64,000 bases of DNA from Hofstenia miamia (GCA_004352715.1 SCFE01000017.1:1895409-1959408), one strand, 5' to 3'. Shown: positions 36,430 to 48,962, numbered from the stretch's first letter. Notes: generated from the sequence alone by a model not told the origin. Translations and numbers: made by a program.

Positions 36430-37337
36430 CTTGGTGTGTTCAGAAAATAATGAGAATCTGTTCCCAGGAATTTAAGAAAAATGATATCAATGTGAAACAG
36501 ACTTATATTTATACATAATCACCTAATACATCGATGACACATAAAAAACTTTCTTTCATTTTGTCAAAAATGTTTAGAAAATTAGATTTGTATATAGAGT
36601 GCAATGCACCAAAAAGGAAATATTTGAATTCTTCTTCATCTGCAAAACTGCTCATACTGCAAAAGTTTTCCACCTTTGTGAGCAACCAGTAGCCTTCAAG
36701 ATTGAAATCAGTTGAATATGGAGCTTGTCACTTGTCTCTGTCCCTTTGATTCCAAAAATTCTGTCACTAATTGGGACACATGAGACCTTGCATTATTGTC
36801 AATCAACCAACTGCTTCCCCATCCAATAGAGGTTGTCAGATGACTGTATTTCTAGTGGATACTTTTCAGAAACTGCACATAAAGCACTTTGTTTAAATTC
36901 TCGCCAGTAACAAAATTTGAATCTGTTCAATATTGGAAAGAGAAGCTACTTTTTCCGGCCTTTCACTCTTCAGTGCATCCCCTAGTGATTGTCTCATTCC
37001 AACTTTGACATCCTTGAAAGTATAGTTTCAAGTGATGGAGCTTGATCTTTCATGCAAAAAAGAGCATTCAATAAATAGCAGCTGTGGAGTGTTTATTTCT
37101 CATCATGGTCACCACAAAGAAGTGAAAATTTTCACGTTTGCATTCCATTTCCTTTTCTAAATGAAAACAGTTCTAGTGTAAGACACTGTTTCAAAATATT
37201 GAATGCATAGAGAAACACACAACTTTATATACAAGTTAGCCAATTATGATAAAAACATTTACACCAATCATAACCTTTTTATTTATAACATAAGTATGTG
37301 TGTGAGAATGTTTTCATTACTTTCTGAACAATCCAAG
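36430..37337 (-). mobile_element. Mariner-type element with degenerate transposase
   Basis: Inverted ends CTTGGTGTGTTCAGAAAATA (left) and CTTGGATTGTTCAGAAAGTA (right, reverse-complemented) are flanked by TA at 36428-36429 and 37338-37339. On the minus strand around 36990-36640, a decayed DDE transposase can be read through stops and frameshifts: VTGENLNKVLYVQFLKS, then SSWLIDNNARSHVSQLV, the DNARxH block with the second catalytic aspartate retained. About 910 bp remain. The coding part is non-functional. Confidence 0.75.
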
Positions 37338-37339
37338 TA

Positions 37340-40300
37340 TCAAGTAAAAGGATGAAAGGCAAGAAATCTTCTTAAACGTGACGACACCTGACGTCAATTT
37401 TTTCACGCCGAGGGGCCATTCATGCTGACTCCATCTCGGTTCTGCATATTTTCAAAACGAATTTCATTAAATTGATACTGCATATGGGGCTTTCGAAAAC
37501 TGTTTAATCCAACAGTGCATTAACTGCTTGAAAATTACTCTCAGGAATTATACATACTTGTGCAATTGGTAGCTCAATATGCTTACTAAATTTGCAAGTT
37601 TGCCTATAAATATTAAATGTTTAAAATGTTTATATGCAATTTTTGTTCTAACTTCTTGGAAACATACACTTATATTTTTGGCTAGCTTCTCATAAGCAGA
37701 AACTCCACGAAGAAGCTCTCGCATTTATTCATGGAGGCCTTAAGAGTTTGTCAGCGCAAAGCTGTGTGGTTATTTTGACAATTTGAAGCAGAAATGTGTA
37801 AATAGCATAGATAACTATATATATTTATTTATCTATGATAAATAGTGAAAATTTTTTGTCAAATATAATCATGTGTTCTATTTGCCCATGATAATTTGAT
37901 ATTGATTGTAATATATATAAATGATGTTCTGAATTTATGCATTAACTCAAAATTTTTATATAAAATTTGGCATATAGCATTTTTATACCTATGTTTTGCA
38001 TCAGAAATGCTGGCCCACCAGTGTGGTTTTTTGAAATAGATTACTAATTTTATAAAATCTCAGAGATATTCATTCTGTCAGAGTTGTTGACACATACCCT
38101 TACTAATCAAACTGAATTTGGTGTTTGTTACAGAAAATTGAATATCTTGTATTTTTATAATTCTAACTTTACATGTATGCTTTAATTACACATCTTGTTC
38201 ACTTAATCAGTTTGTCAATCTTTTTGTACTTAAGTGAGGAAATATTTCCAAGATATCAAAAAAGTTGATGCTAAACACCGATCATTACGATTCTCATAAA
38301 TCAGGAGTCTTTTTACAAGAACAATCCTCTTTCCAACGCAAAATTTTTGTTTTCGAATGAAAGTTCGACTAATGGTAATGATGCTTTTTAACGGGAACCT
38401 AAAATCTGGAAAATATGTATCTGTGAAAAAATATTGCGTCACTTCCTAGTTTCGCTTATCAAAGGTATTTGGTTCAATTGTCTACTCAATGTTATATAAA
38501 AACCATCGGTTTTTCCACCTCAAAGCTTTGCCTGATAGAAAACAACTTATCGAATAGAAAACAAAGAGTAAAAATTAAAAATTTAAAACATTTTTTCTGA
38601 GTGAGCGAATGCTGAAAAAGGTGTTCTTTGAGGTACTACACTAGATACTTTAATTCCAATGTCTATGTTAATAAATTGAACAATATAAAAATAGTGATAT
38701 CTAATACGCCAATATTACTAACAAAACGTAATTCTTTTAAATGAGGAAAACTGTCATAACCCTGAACACTATTTTGCCAAGCATAATCTAATTAGAAATG
38801 CAGGTAAAACCCGATTTTGTATTACTAAAGCAAACTATTTATATTTGTCAAAAAACATTTATTTCACTTTCTGCAGTGCGAAAATTGAAATAATTGAACA
38901 CTATAAACACTTAGGAACTACTTTTTGATAGCAACTTTATTTTTAATAAGTATTCGCTGATTAGCAAAATAGTTGTGGCAATGGCAAACAACATAATATA
39001 AACTATTTCGAAACAATCTCCTTGAACTTCAAATGGAACGAGTCAAACTGCCCCTCTTAAATCACTGCATTATTTTAAAAGGTAAATTGAATATATATAA
39101 TGAGAGCTAAGTATTGTCACCAATTATTGTAGAATATGAATAATTATTTTTGTCCCAAACACGTTATTGCCTATTATAAACTTAATACTTTCTTTGATAT
39201 TCTTAGCTCTATTTATTAATATGATAAATTTCAAATTTCAAATTTTAATGCATCGATGCAAAATAAAAGAACTTTAACTCTTTTTAGTTTTCTTCAGAGA
39301 AGAATTCAATAAATAATCTCATCTTAATATCACAATAAAGTTGTGGAATAACATTCCAAAACCTATTAAAAAATATCTAGTCATAAAAAGTAAAATTTAG
39401 TATTAAGAAATTTTTATTATGTGACTTAAACTTTTTGAGCATACATGGAAAGGAGTGAAAATTTAATTAAATATGCTAAAACCAACTCCGCTTAAAATAT
39501 TTCGGAGATCATTTTAATGTTGAATACAAATCTACAATCTAAATAGTCAATTAAAAGTTACGAAATTGACTAAACAATATTATTAATGCTAAAACATATG
39601 TCAAATGTGTGACAAATGTATGTATTTTTTTCAAGGATTGCTCTTTTCAGTCAGATAAAATCACTTTAATATATTTGTTTTTTCTGTGCAAAGCGACAAA
39701 TAGCGAAAAGTGTGAAAAACAAAGAAAGTTAGTAAAAAAGTGAATCAACATAGCTAGACCAAAGAATTTATGCAGAAAATATTTTTTTGTTTCCAACATA
39801 CCATCCATTGACACATCAAATTATATGTTTGCACCAATGATGAAATGAACTTTTGGACAAGCAATTTGTGAAATCAATTTTGCATACAGACTACAAAAGA
39901 TTGATTTGGCGTGTAATATTAAGTAAGTTGTGCTTTCTGAAACAAATACCGCATGTTATAATTTTTATTCATCGGAATTCCCTTTTTCTGATTATCTACT
40001 AAGTGGATAAAATTATTTTTTTTATATTTATATCTCTAAATTCTTGTATTACAAAATCAACATTACAAAATAAAATATTTAAAATCACCATATTTACAAT
40101 CTTTTTGACAAAATAAATAAACATGTATATAAAATTAACACTACAATTATTTCCGATAAAGTGGATAAAAACCAGTGAAAAAGCTGCTGATAATATAAAT
40201 AATTTTAAATTGGCACTCTTTTCAGAAAATTGATGTCCAATGTATTCTGCTATAAATTCAAATTCAATGTTGACAAATTTTATATAAATTTTTTAATTAT

Positions 40301-40975
40301 TCCTCAACAAATTTTACCCCGAAAAGAAAGTAATGATTAAATGTATTTCCCAGAAGAAATTCAAATAAATCTTCATATAATAAATGTTGGATAACTGAAA
40401 AATGTAAAGCTATAAAAAAATGGCATTTAAAAATTCTCACACTCATTAACTTTGCTGCAAATAAAAAAGTTCGCCAACGTTCAAAATCGCAACGAATACA
40501 TTAGAAATGAATATGCTCGTCTGTCAAATGAAAAAGCAAAATGGAAGCTAATTCATGATGTAGCATAATCCAATTAAACGATAAAAAGAAAGAAAAAGAA
40601 AGCAAGATCGAACATTATATTCAAAACATAAAACTCTGATTTACTGATTTATCATTTAATAGAATTTGCATCATCCCACGTAATTTGAAAAAATTGTAAA
40701 GCAAGTATTTGCTGCTTTCACTTTTTGTAAAATCACTAGTGGATGATTTGCTCCACGTCAATTTTAGCACGCAGCCATTAGCATGCAGAAATATTCTACG
40801 TGGACTGCAGAAATTGAAATATTATTGTTTGCACAATAAATATGTTTATTATTAATTACTATAAATATGTACAAAGTGAAATTTTTAGATCCAAATTCTT
40901 TGCATCGTAGGAGACCTATAATTGACTGATAATGACCGTTTTATCTATTATATCGTACTGTCAGCTTTTATTCAT
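37340..40975. other. No gene seen
   Basis: More than 3.6 kb of very AT-rich DNA with no open frame of note apart from 38230-38442 (minus), which has no recognisable motif. No paired transposon ends were found. Confidence 0.45.
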
Positions 40976-41480
40976 TTAAATGTAGGTTAGAAAGCTGCTG
41001 TAGTTTATAGTTAGTTTGTATATAGTTTGCTTTTTATCTTGTCGCAGCTAGGGTCGTGCCATGTTGCTATTTTAACCGTATTATATGTAGGCTAGGAAGC
41101 TGCTCTGGTTATTACATAGTTTTATTGTTTGTTTAGCAGCTAGTGTCCATGCATCATTTCTTATCATGTTATTACGGTAACACTACACCACATTGAGTGT
41201 GAGAGATAAGTCGAATTGTGACTGGTTCTTATTAGAACAACTTGTTAGGGCACATATAATAAACATTGTCCTTGTGAGCGTGAGCTGAGTTGCTGGAATA
41301 TGGATGCCTCGGAGCAGCAGAGGGAATCTCGGCGACTGAATACCGCTTCGGGCAGTTGCCCACTTCTGTAACTGGAGTCTCTTGGACCTACCTAAACAGT
41401 AGTGGTTACTTGTTATGCTTACTCGGAATCTAATATTAGTTAGTTCGATTGTAAAGTATGTTAGAGACAAAGGGTTCAAC
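40976..41480. repeat. Imperfect direct repeats and GC-richer leader-like region
   Basis: ATGTAGGTTAGAAAGCTGCT near 40980 recurs as ATGTAGGCTAGGAAGCTGCT near 41086, about 107 bp apart. Downstream is a GC-richer stretch with a short frame starting MDASEQQRESRRLN at about 41300. The arrangement (repeats, then a leader, then a short gag-like start) could be the remains of an LTR element. No second LTR, primer site or pol sequence was found, so I do not assign it. Confidence 0.3.
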
Positions 41481-41589
41481 AAAGATAGACATTACCCCAC
41501 TAAGGAGAAACTGAATGGCCGTGTAACTAAATAGACACTTTTAAGAGCACATCTCAGTCTGGGTGATGATTCTACAATGAGATCAGTAG

Positions 41590-42360
41590 TGGTAAAAAAT
41601 ATAAATCAAACTTTATTGATGCTAATATAATTAAAAATTCATACGGAAAAATCATTACTAATGATTATGAAATTTCTAACGAATTAAACAATCGTTAAGC
41701 ATGAAAGCAAACCGCCAATCAAGCGGGCCTTCTATAATTCCTTTCTGGGCACTTAAGACCACTGCATGCATAATTGCAAATCCCTTAAATTATATATTTA
41801 ACGAATGCATAAAAAGTAATTACTTTCCGGATTATTTAAAACTCCTATTTTTAAGAAAAACTATCCGTCTAACGGCAAAAATTATCGACCAATTTCAATT
41901 ACTTCTCAAGATGTACAACCTATTAACAAATACTCAATTTGGATTTTGTAAATACTAAAGCTTTTGATTCTATTGATCATAGCATACTAATAAAAAAATT
42001 ATCCTTTATGGGATTTTCTTACAATAGTAGAAATTTGATAAATAGTAATTTGAAACATAGATTTCAGAGAGTCAAAGTAAATAATGCATTTTCTGTTAGC
42101 AAAGGCTTCCCTCGGGAGAAATTTTTAGGTCCCCTTATTTTTCAGTTCTTTTTCAGTTTATATGTAAGCGACATGTACTCGATAACTGATTGTACCGATG
42201 ATACCTGCATATTCTGCGACAATATATCGATGCATTTAGCAATTGAATCTGTAGCTCAAAATTGCAACAAATTGTCAACGTGTTTCAACATGCATAGGTT
42301 ACTCATAAATGAAAGTAAAACAGAATTTTGTCTAAATACGATACTTCAGCATTAACTCTG
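41590..42360 (+). pseudogene. LINE remnant (RT)
   Basis: Plus-strand APE-type LINE fragment: a linker near 41590-41690, then RT fingers at 41701-41840 (ANPLNYIFNECIKSNYFPD), palm at 41948-41990 (TKAFDSIDHSILIKKLSFMG), FQRVKVNN and KGFPREKFLGPLIF. The YADD box is replaced by CTDD (near 42196), with further sequence to the stop at 42355. The palm Tyr change and frame breaks show decay. It is the same family as the LINE at 44991-45850, since both have NPLNYIFNECIK or KPLNFIFNECIK. Confidence 0.75.
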
Positions 42361-42473
42361 AATCTCAATAATTTTAAGGTTCCGATTTTAAGTATTTACG
42401 AAGCATCTAAGGCAATCAATAAACTGAAAGCTAATTAGTCAAGCGAGTTTTTCCAAAATTCCGATTTGGTTCT
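42361..42473 (+). pseudogene. Short LINE fragment abutting the piggyBac element
   Basis: Reads IYEASKAINKLKAN followed by a stop and SSE, the usual start of an APE-LINE RT domain (compare MKANRQSSGP at 41701). I infer that this is the upstream half of the LINE copy that resumes at about 44991, split by the piggyBac insertion. The continuity is suggestive, not proven. Confidence 0.45.
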
Positions 42474-44990
42474 TTAACTCTTACACCGCCCTCAATTTTT
42501 GTCTCGATGGAGTCATTTTTCGTTCACACATAAAATTTCAAATATCAGTCCAATGTCCTTCACTCAGGTAACTAAATGACCGGAATGGATCCCAGAAGGT
42601 AGTGCAATGCCGGTATTCATTCATACATCTTCTATTTGTTGCATTTGGCTGTTGGGAATATAAATGACGAAAAAAAATATTACGAAATTTTGCCTATTTT
42701 CTTAGTTCAATCTTACTTGAAAAATAGGTACCCTGTAGCTAATGCAGATCCATTGCATTTTCCTAAAAATACAAGTCTCGACCTTTCATTTGCTACCACC
42801 CACACCATCATTGCTCATTCACAAGCCAAGTAATGAAGGATCGAAATCAGAACCTTTTTTCGGAAAAAGTGAGTAACAAAATAGCCAAAATATCAAAAAT
42901 AGCAAATCATGAGCTAGACCATATCCTATCTGCCATGATAAGCCTCAAAACAGTTTTTTGCATGTAAGGCAGGCTGACTTGGACAGTCTGGACAGTAAAA
43001 GTGGGTCCTGGCAGGATTTGAAGGCACCGAACAATGCCTGCATACTCGTTGATTCTTGCAATATGAAACGATATGACGGCCCTTCCATTTTTGGGCAGCA
43101 CTTGTAGGACCTGAAAAAGTTTCAGCTTTTCCGGATATATATGCTTCTCCGGGAGACTCAGCAAGGGCTTCCAACAGTTCTTGTTTGAAATCGAAAAAGA
43201 ACATCCTCCTTTTCTTTCTTCACTCCTGATCAGTTTATATAGCACAGAGGCGTTCACTTGTGCGACTTCAAGAAGCCAATGAAATATTTTCTTCCTCCAC
43301 TTATTTGTCTTTCGTTGAAAATGGCCATAGTAAGTGAGAGCCTGATCTGTTTTATCGCAACCATTCATCCAAAGGTTGTATTCATGAATAAGACTTGGCT
43401 TCTTGATATTTTGCCCGGCGATTTTGCATTTCCAGAATGGTTGCGTCTGCCTTGGTCGACACAACCAAACACTGATTTCTGCCCTTTTTATCTCGCCATA
43501 CAACAGCCATGATATTTTCATCTTTATTGAGAAAAAATTGGCTTTCTTGTTCCTCCAACTTCAGTATTTTGAACTCTGGTGGAAAGCCAACGCCGTTCTT
43601 TTGCACAGTTCCAATGTAATTCATTTTTCTTTCATCCAATAAATAATTGATAAGCTTTTTTGTCATGTAATATCGATCAGCAAAGATGTGATGTCCGCCA
43701 TGTAAAGGCTTTAGCAGTGTTTGAAATACCTTGATTGCACTATCAGGCACATCCATGACAGAAGGATCATATGACGTATGCTTCCCAACATATATAAGAA
43801 TGTTCACAACATTTCCAGTCACACTATCACACAGCCCAAATGTTTTGATGTGGTACTTTTTTGGCTTTGATTGATTGTAGGTTTTATGCGTGAATCTCCA
43901 ACCGATGACCATTTCATCAATGGACACATTTTCAAATGGGTAAAATGCCTTTTGGAAGTTTTCGATCAGTCGATTAGCAAACGGTTCAATTTTGGCTTTT
44001 CCATCAGAAATTTGCCCGGTACAATGTAGGAATGTCTGGTGCAACAATTCGAAGCGATTCCTTGCGAACTGGTCATGAAACCACTGACAATGTTGAAACG
44101 GTCTGGTTGACCAATAATTTGAAACACTGGGCCTATAGTTCAAACCCATCGCAATAAGCACAGCTACATACACTTTCAGATCTTTCATTGTAAATTTAGA
44201 CTCTATTCTATTGAGTAGCCACTTCCTTGAATGTTCCTTCAATGGTCGCGACCTCTTCATTTCCAATGCAACAAAGTCATTGACCGTGTTAGCCAGTTCA
44301 GTGAATGCAATGTCATCAAACAAAGACATAAAGCAGTCAAGGTCAGTGCGTTCTTCAGTGAGGGATGCCGTCACCCTATTGGTCCTATCTGCTCTGGAAC
44401 AAAAGCAAGTTTTGGTTTGTGCGGAGTTATCAACCTTTGTCCAGGTATCATCAGACGGGCCACTTTTACGAGTTCTTGTTGAATCTATACTTCTTCGCCT
44501 TCTACGAGGTCGTGTCGTTTCCAGGCGTCGTCTCTGCAACAGAATCATCAGCCGTAACTGCCGTACTCGTACTGGGACCCGGGCTCGAGTCGCCCCTACT
44601 GGTGCTGACCTGGGGCCTTGCATATCGGGACAAAGGCTCCTCGCCACTCCAATCCTCTGAATCGCTACTAAATTCATACTGAGATGACGAAATATCTCAT
44701 CTTTCTTCGCTAAATTCCATTCCAACTATCATTTCAAGGACATCTTCTGCCGCAAGAACTTCCATAAAGTCCTGTTTTCTCCCTCTGCCATCCATTTTCG
44801 AAGCACTCAAGTTATCACCTCGAAAACTGCGATGCGAATGACTAAACACGCTTCAGGTGCCGTCTGTAAGTCGCTGATTAGTCCTTGTTTATGTGCGCTC
44901 AGCCATAAAACAATAACAAGAGATTTGCGTGGCTAAAGAGTGCCATCTTCCGGAAGTGGCCAATGGCCCCATAATGGGACCAATTGCTAA
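42474..44990 (-). mobile_element. piggyBac-superfamily transposon (extent approximate)
   Basis: The left end is placed at TTAACTCTTACACCGCCC (42474), a TTAA site followed by a piggyBac-like terminus. The right end is placed at a CTAA (44987-44990) because LINE reading frame resumes there (KVTIKAISKPLN). The two ends do not form a convincing terminal inverted repeat, so the right boundary is inferred from LINE continuity only. The element encodes a transposase on the minus strand, described separately. Confidence 0.5.
42926..44795 (-). pseudogene. piggyBac transposase, frameshifted
   Basis: Minus-strand DDE_Tnp_1_7 transposase. Start taken at ATG 44795 (MDGRGRKQDFMEVL). The N-terminal acidic region has FSSDSEDWSGEEP, as in many piggyBac enzymes. 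A basic patch (RRRRRSIDSTRTRK) leads into the main frame, open to 43382: YWSTRPFQHCQWF, then FENVSIDEMVIGWRF with the first catalytic Asp, and HHIFADRYYMTKKLI with the second. The third acidic residue is in NGCDKTDQALTYY, in a different frame (43521-42907). The C-terminal cysteine-rich domain (CRHCSVPSNPARTHFYCPDC) is in yet another frame (43204-42926). So there are about three frame changes: near 44600, 43420 and 43200. All catalytic positions are still visible. Either a recently dead copy or draft-sequence indels. Confidence 0.88.
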
Positions 44991-45850
44991 AGTAACGATT
45001 AAAGCTATTTCGAAGCCCTTAAACTTCATATTTAATGAATGCATAAAAGTCAATGGTTTCCCAGATTGTTTCAAGCAAGCACTTGCTACACCGATTTCTA
45101 AAAAAGATAATCCTACATGTCCTAAAAATTATAGACCCATATCAATAACCTCACCGCTAAGCAAAAATTTTTAAGAGACTTTTGCATGAAAAATTACCTT
45201 TCATTTAGATAAATAATAGTTATTATGGAAAACGCAATTTGGAGGTCGGAAAATTTTTTTTTACTTCCGATGCTCTTGTACAAACAACCAAAAAATGGAG
45301 ATATCTCATTGATTCTAATCAATTTGTAGCGATGGCTTCCCTTGACCTATCTAAGCTTTTGATTCTATCGATCACGACATTTTATTAAAAAAATTATTCA
45401 AATTACGTTTTTCTTCAGGCACTTTCAGATTTCTATCAAATTACTTAAGTAATAGAAGGCAACAAGTGAAATAAATAGCACATTATCTAAAGGGCTATCT
45501 GTAAGAAATGGTGTTACTCAAGGAACAATCCTAGGACCTCTGCAAATCAATCTATAATTAAATGACAAAGAATGTAACTGAAATTATACAGTATGCAGAG
45601 GATACATTAATATTCTGTGGAAATTCTTCATTAGACGCAGCAGTAAAGAAAATTGAATCTATTTGTGCAAGGATTGTTCAAATATTTCGGAATGAATAAA
45701 TTGCGAATTAATATAAATATAACACAATGTTACATAATGCAACCTTTTAGGAAAGAAATATATATCTCTAAATTTTTAATTAATTTCAGCAATTATATCT
45801 TCAGAATATCTTACAATATCTTATCTTACCTAAATGGATAACAAAATTGT
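44991..45850 (+). pseudogene. LINE remnant (RT)
   Basis: Plus-strand LINE fragment in several frames. Fingers at 44995-45172: KPLNFIFNECIKVNGFPD, then CPKNYRPISITSPLSKNF. Palm pieces: ASLDLSKLFDSIDHDILL near 45330-45380, LSNRRQQVK near 45450, GVTQGTILGPL near 45510, and YAEDTLIF near 45594, a YADD box with an Ala-Glu change. It ends without a clear tail near 45850. Same family as the fragment at 41590. Confidence 0.72.
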
Positions 45851-46932
45851 AGCTAAAACATCAGATATTCACAGTAATCTAGACGTGTAAAAGACCTGAC
45901 AAAAGAAATGGAAAACTGACTCAACCCACGCTTCATGATATGCTGGGGCACCTTAGCCATCGCATATTTGATTTTAAAATTCAATTGTGTCGCGATGACT
46001 TATTAGTTACACCATGACAACCCTAAGCATGAACATTTATGTTGGCAATGCCAGACTTGCAAGAAGTGTGTCGTACAATAATCATATATACTCCGTGCTA
46101 ACAACACGCTCACAATTCTTGGTTAACACTTTATATTTTTTGGTAAACGTTTTCTGGCACTTCTGCGTTTTGCTAGATACTGTACATTTACATCTCAGCA
46201 AGCTATCTTAGTGTCAAATTTTGGGCAAATGTTGTTTTTAATGAAAACAGAAACAAATTGGAGACAAAGTTGTGAATTTTTTCCAATTCTATATCCATAA
46301 AAATTTACATATTTAGTGAAAACAAATATTGTAGTAATAAAATTATTTTATAAGGACAGTTTGTAATATTGACGGTATGATGGGAATAGAAATAAACGGT
46401 TTCCAGTTGAAAACGATGGTCAAATAATAAAATCATTATTTTATGAAGCTAAAACTGGAGTTTAGAAGGAAGTCTAAGGGAATTGGTCCAAATTCAATGC
46501 GTTAACAATTGAAAATGCAAAGTAACAAGTTTAGCAACAAATGTCTGCATATGCTTAATACATTTATTTGCATAAATATATTTGAAAAATGTGCAGAAAC
46601 CAAATGCTTTAAAGCTATTTGTAAAAAGACGCTTTTACCGGAACTTTACAATTAACATTTATTCACGACTTTATGCCGAGCACAAGTTAACGATTTTGCT
46701 TACGGTCTTGTTAACGTAAAACGGCATTTGTTAATGGTGCTCTTTATGGTTGTATTTTCATTTGTTAACGTATTGAATTTGGACCGCTTCCCTAAGCAAA
46801 TTTTAGTAAGGGTTAAGCTAAACCATAATTTCGTAAGCAAGACTGTGTCTATTGGGTGCAATATGTCTCTGATCATATTTAATAGGAATGACGTAGACCA
46901 TATCACACAAAATTTAGAAATTTAAAAACCTC
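45851..46932. other. No gene seen
   Basis: AT-rich noncoding DNA downstream of the innexin gene. The short frames at 46014-46211 and 46700-46925 have no motif. Confidence 0.4.
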
Positions 46933-46938
46933 TTTATT
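46933..46938 (-). terminator. Candidate polyadenylation signal of the innexin gene
   Basis: AATAAA on the minus strand, about 115 bp past the innexin stop codon: right spacing and orientation for a 3' end. Confidence 0.45.
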
Positions 46939-47052
46939 TTACTTTAACCAGTCAGTGATATTAAATAAAGTTATTCAGTTTACTAATCAATTTCTCTCAA
47001 ATTATAAATATCGTCTGCATTAATTATACAAATAATAATAAGTTTTTTTGTA

Positions 47053-48381
47053 TTAAACATCGGAATCAGAGTCTTCAAGAAGAGCATCTCGCTGACCAGG
47101 ACTCAATTTATTCAAACCACCAGCTAGTTGAGCTTTGAATGGCTTCTTTTTGTATAAATTCCAAAGCTCCCCAATAATTTCATGCATCACAACTGTGGTT
47201 GTATTGGCATTGATGATTCTAAAAGTAAAAACACCATCTGCTCTAAGATATTTCGTAACAAATGAATTCAAAACCGATTGATCTTCTGGTAAATGCGGAT
47301 CATATTCAGCATTGTCAGAAAGGCGTAGAATTCCGGAAATATATCTGCGTCGATTATTGCCAATGAAAAGCTTTTGTACCCAACCAACCGCATTCATTAT
47401 TGTTAAGATGCCCACATAGAGCAAGAAGAACCAAATCACCAAAAATAGCTTATCGTTAAATACGTTTAACGTTAAAACACACTGAAACGTGTGTGGTTGC
47501 TGAACTGCAAAATCATATCGATTTGTATCGCAGAGGGTTTGCAGGGGGAATCTGTTGACGTTAATGTAAGGAGTACCATCAATCAATGACTTGATAACTA
47601 CGAAACCATAAAAATGATATCCATCGCCAAGGAATGCATTGAGAACGACAAACATTGCGCAAACATTAATCACCTCAAAAGCCTTAATCATAACATATAC
47701 GGTGGCCAAATATGCGTTATTACTTCTTGAGAAGCAAACGCAGAATTTGCTGAACATTAACTTTAATGCCGAGGGTTGCGCTCGTTTAGCCTCAAAATGT
47801 GCATCAAGAAACTTGACAAGTTGCATAATACTTTTATGTCTTTTACTTGGATCAAGTGCTGACTCAAATCCGTTAACACTGTTCACCATTGACGTCATTG
47901 CTACCCCAGAGCTCTCCAGCACGGCTTGCCAAAAGAATCGTGGAATGTAAAATATCACAGCGATCCCTGCAAAAATAACTGGGACCCATTGATAGTATTT
48001 AATGGGAACAGTGTCGCCATTAGCTTTGGCGGCAATGATATCATTGCTTTCAAATATATCACCGTGCTTTAATCGATATGTATTATTCACATAACAAAAC
48101 CATGTTGTATATTCGATCCATGATTTTCCAAAATTCGCTGGAACATAGCAAACTAGTGGAAGCAAGCCGGTATATTTAATGAGCATGGCAAATGCAGCCA
48201 TTAACATCATAAAAGCCGGTGCTGCCTTGAAATGCAAACGGTCAATCCCATCGCCTTCATTGCCAATATTGGCTGCTCTCAACAACGAGCCAATGTCCTC
48301 AATCATTTCGTTACAGACACAAGTGGAATTGCGGTAGAACACACAATTTAAGAGTTTGCACGCAAACTGTTTGTTGCGCAA
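47053..48381 (-). CDS. Innexin gap-junction protein
   Basis: Forms intercellular gap-junction channels or hemichannels in the plasma membrane. The family signature YYQWVP lies at residues 129-134 at the start of the second membrane span. Four spans are visible (about 54-74, 134-153, 224-250, 308-332). Extracellular loop 1 has the paired cysteines C78 and C96 (VCYVPANFGKSW, then FCYVNNTY). Loop 2 has C284 and C301. The N-terminal GDGIDRLHF matches the usual innexin DxIDRLN block. Reading from ATG 48381 gives 442 residues. A start at Met26 (48306, MIEDIGSLL) gives 417 and a more usual innexin N-terminus, so I favour that one. No intron interrupts the coding part. It lies 0.58 kb downstream of LIPT2 on the same strand. 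Which innexin paralogue it is cannot be told. Confidence 0.93.
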   Translation of the reverse strand: MRNKQFACKLLNCVFYRNSTCVCNEMIEDIGSLLRAANIGNEGDGIDRLHFKAAPAFMMLMAAFAMLIKYTGLLPLVCYVPANFGKSWIEYTTWFCYVNNTYRLKHGDIFESNDIIAAKANGDTVPIKYYQWVPVIFAGIAVIFYIPRFFWQAVLESSGVAMTSMVNSVNGFESALDPSKRHKSIMQLVKFLDAHFEAKRAQPSALKLMFSKFCVCFSRSNNAYLATVYVMIKAFEVINVCAMFVVLNAFLGDGYHFYGFVVIKSLIDGTPYINVNRFPLQTLCDTNRYDFAVQQPHTFQCVLTLNVFNDKLFLVIWFFLLYVGILTIMNAVGWVQKLFIGNNRRRYISGILRLSDNAEYDPHLPEDQSVLNSFVTKYLRADGVFTFRIINANTTTVVMHEIIGELWNLYKKKPFKAQLAGGLNKLSPGQRDALLEDSDSDV

Positions 48382-48962
48382 ATAAAGAGCAAAATTTATC
48401 TCTAGTAAACAATCTCAGTAAATGTGATTTTATTTAAATGTGTGCAAAGTTTATACAGACCACCTACTGAAGAGTGGTTAATCCACTAGACATGATGAAA
48501 TTTAGTTCTAATATTGGTAAAGAACACACATGAACATGGATGTGACATTGAGGACTTCAGCTTCATCTCAAACTCTAAAGTTAAGAATACGACTGTATAT
48601 AAAGGAAAGCTAAATTTATAAATTTCACATTGTCATAGTTCGGCTGTGATGACGAAATGAACATCATCACATTTCTTCAACTATTAATTATTGCTAAACG
48701 TTGTATAACTTCATAAAAATTATAAAAAATTAGCATAATCTAAAAACCAATACAAATGTGAAAATCAATTATAAAAATTCCAGACTACAAATACTCGCTA
48801 TAACAAAATTTCATATACAGCGATTTTCAAATTGTTGAACATAAGTCAATAGTTCTGCACTAATATTTAATTAGAAATGTTGACATTTTTATGGAGCGTA
48901 TGTAAATAAAAACGTTATAGCGAGAGTTCTCTACATTGAATACGAAGCAATGAATGTGAAAG

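Noticed and set aside
44211-44682. Plus-strand open frames over the piggyBac gene
   Set aside because: Antisense to a clear transposase; no domain of their own.
47639-47950. Plus-strand open frame opposite the innexin
   Set aside because: Antisense shadow of the innexin coding sequence.
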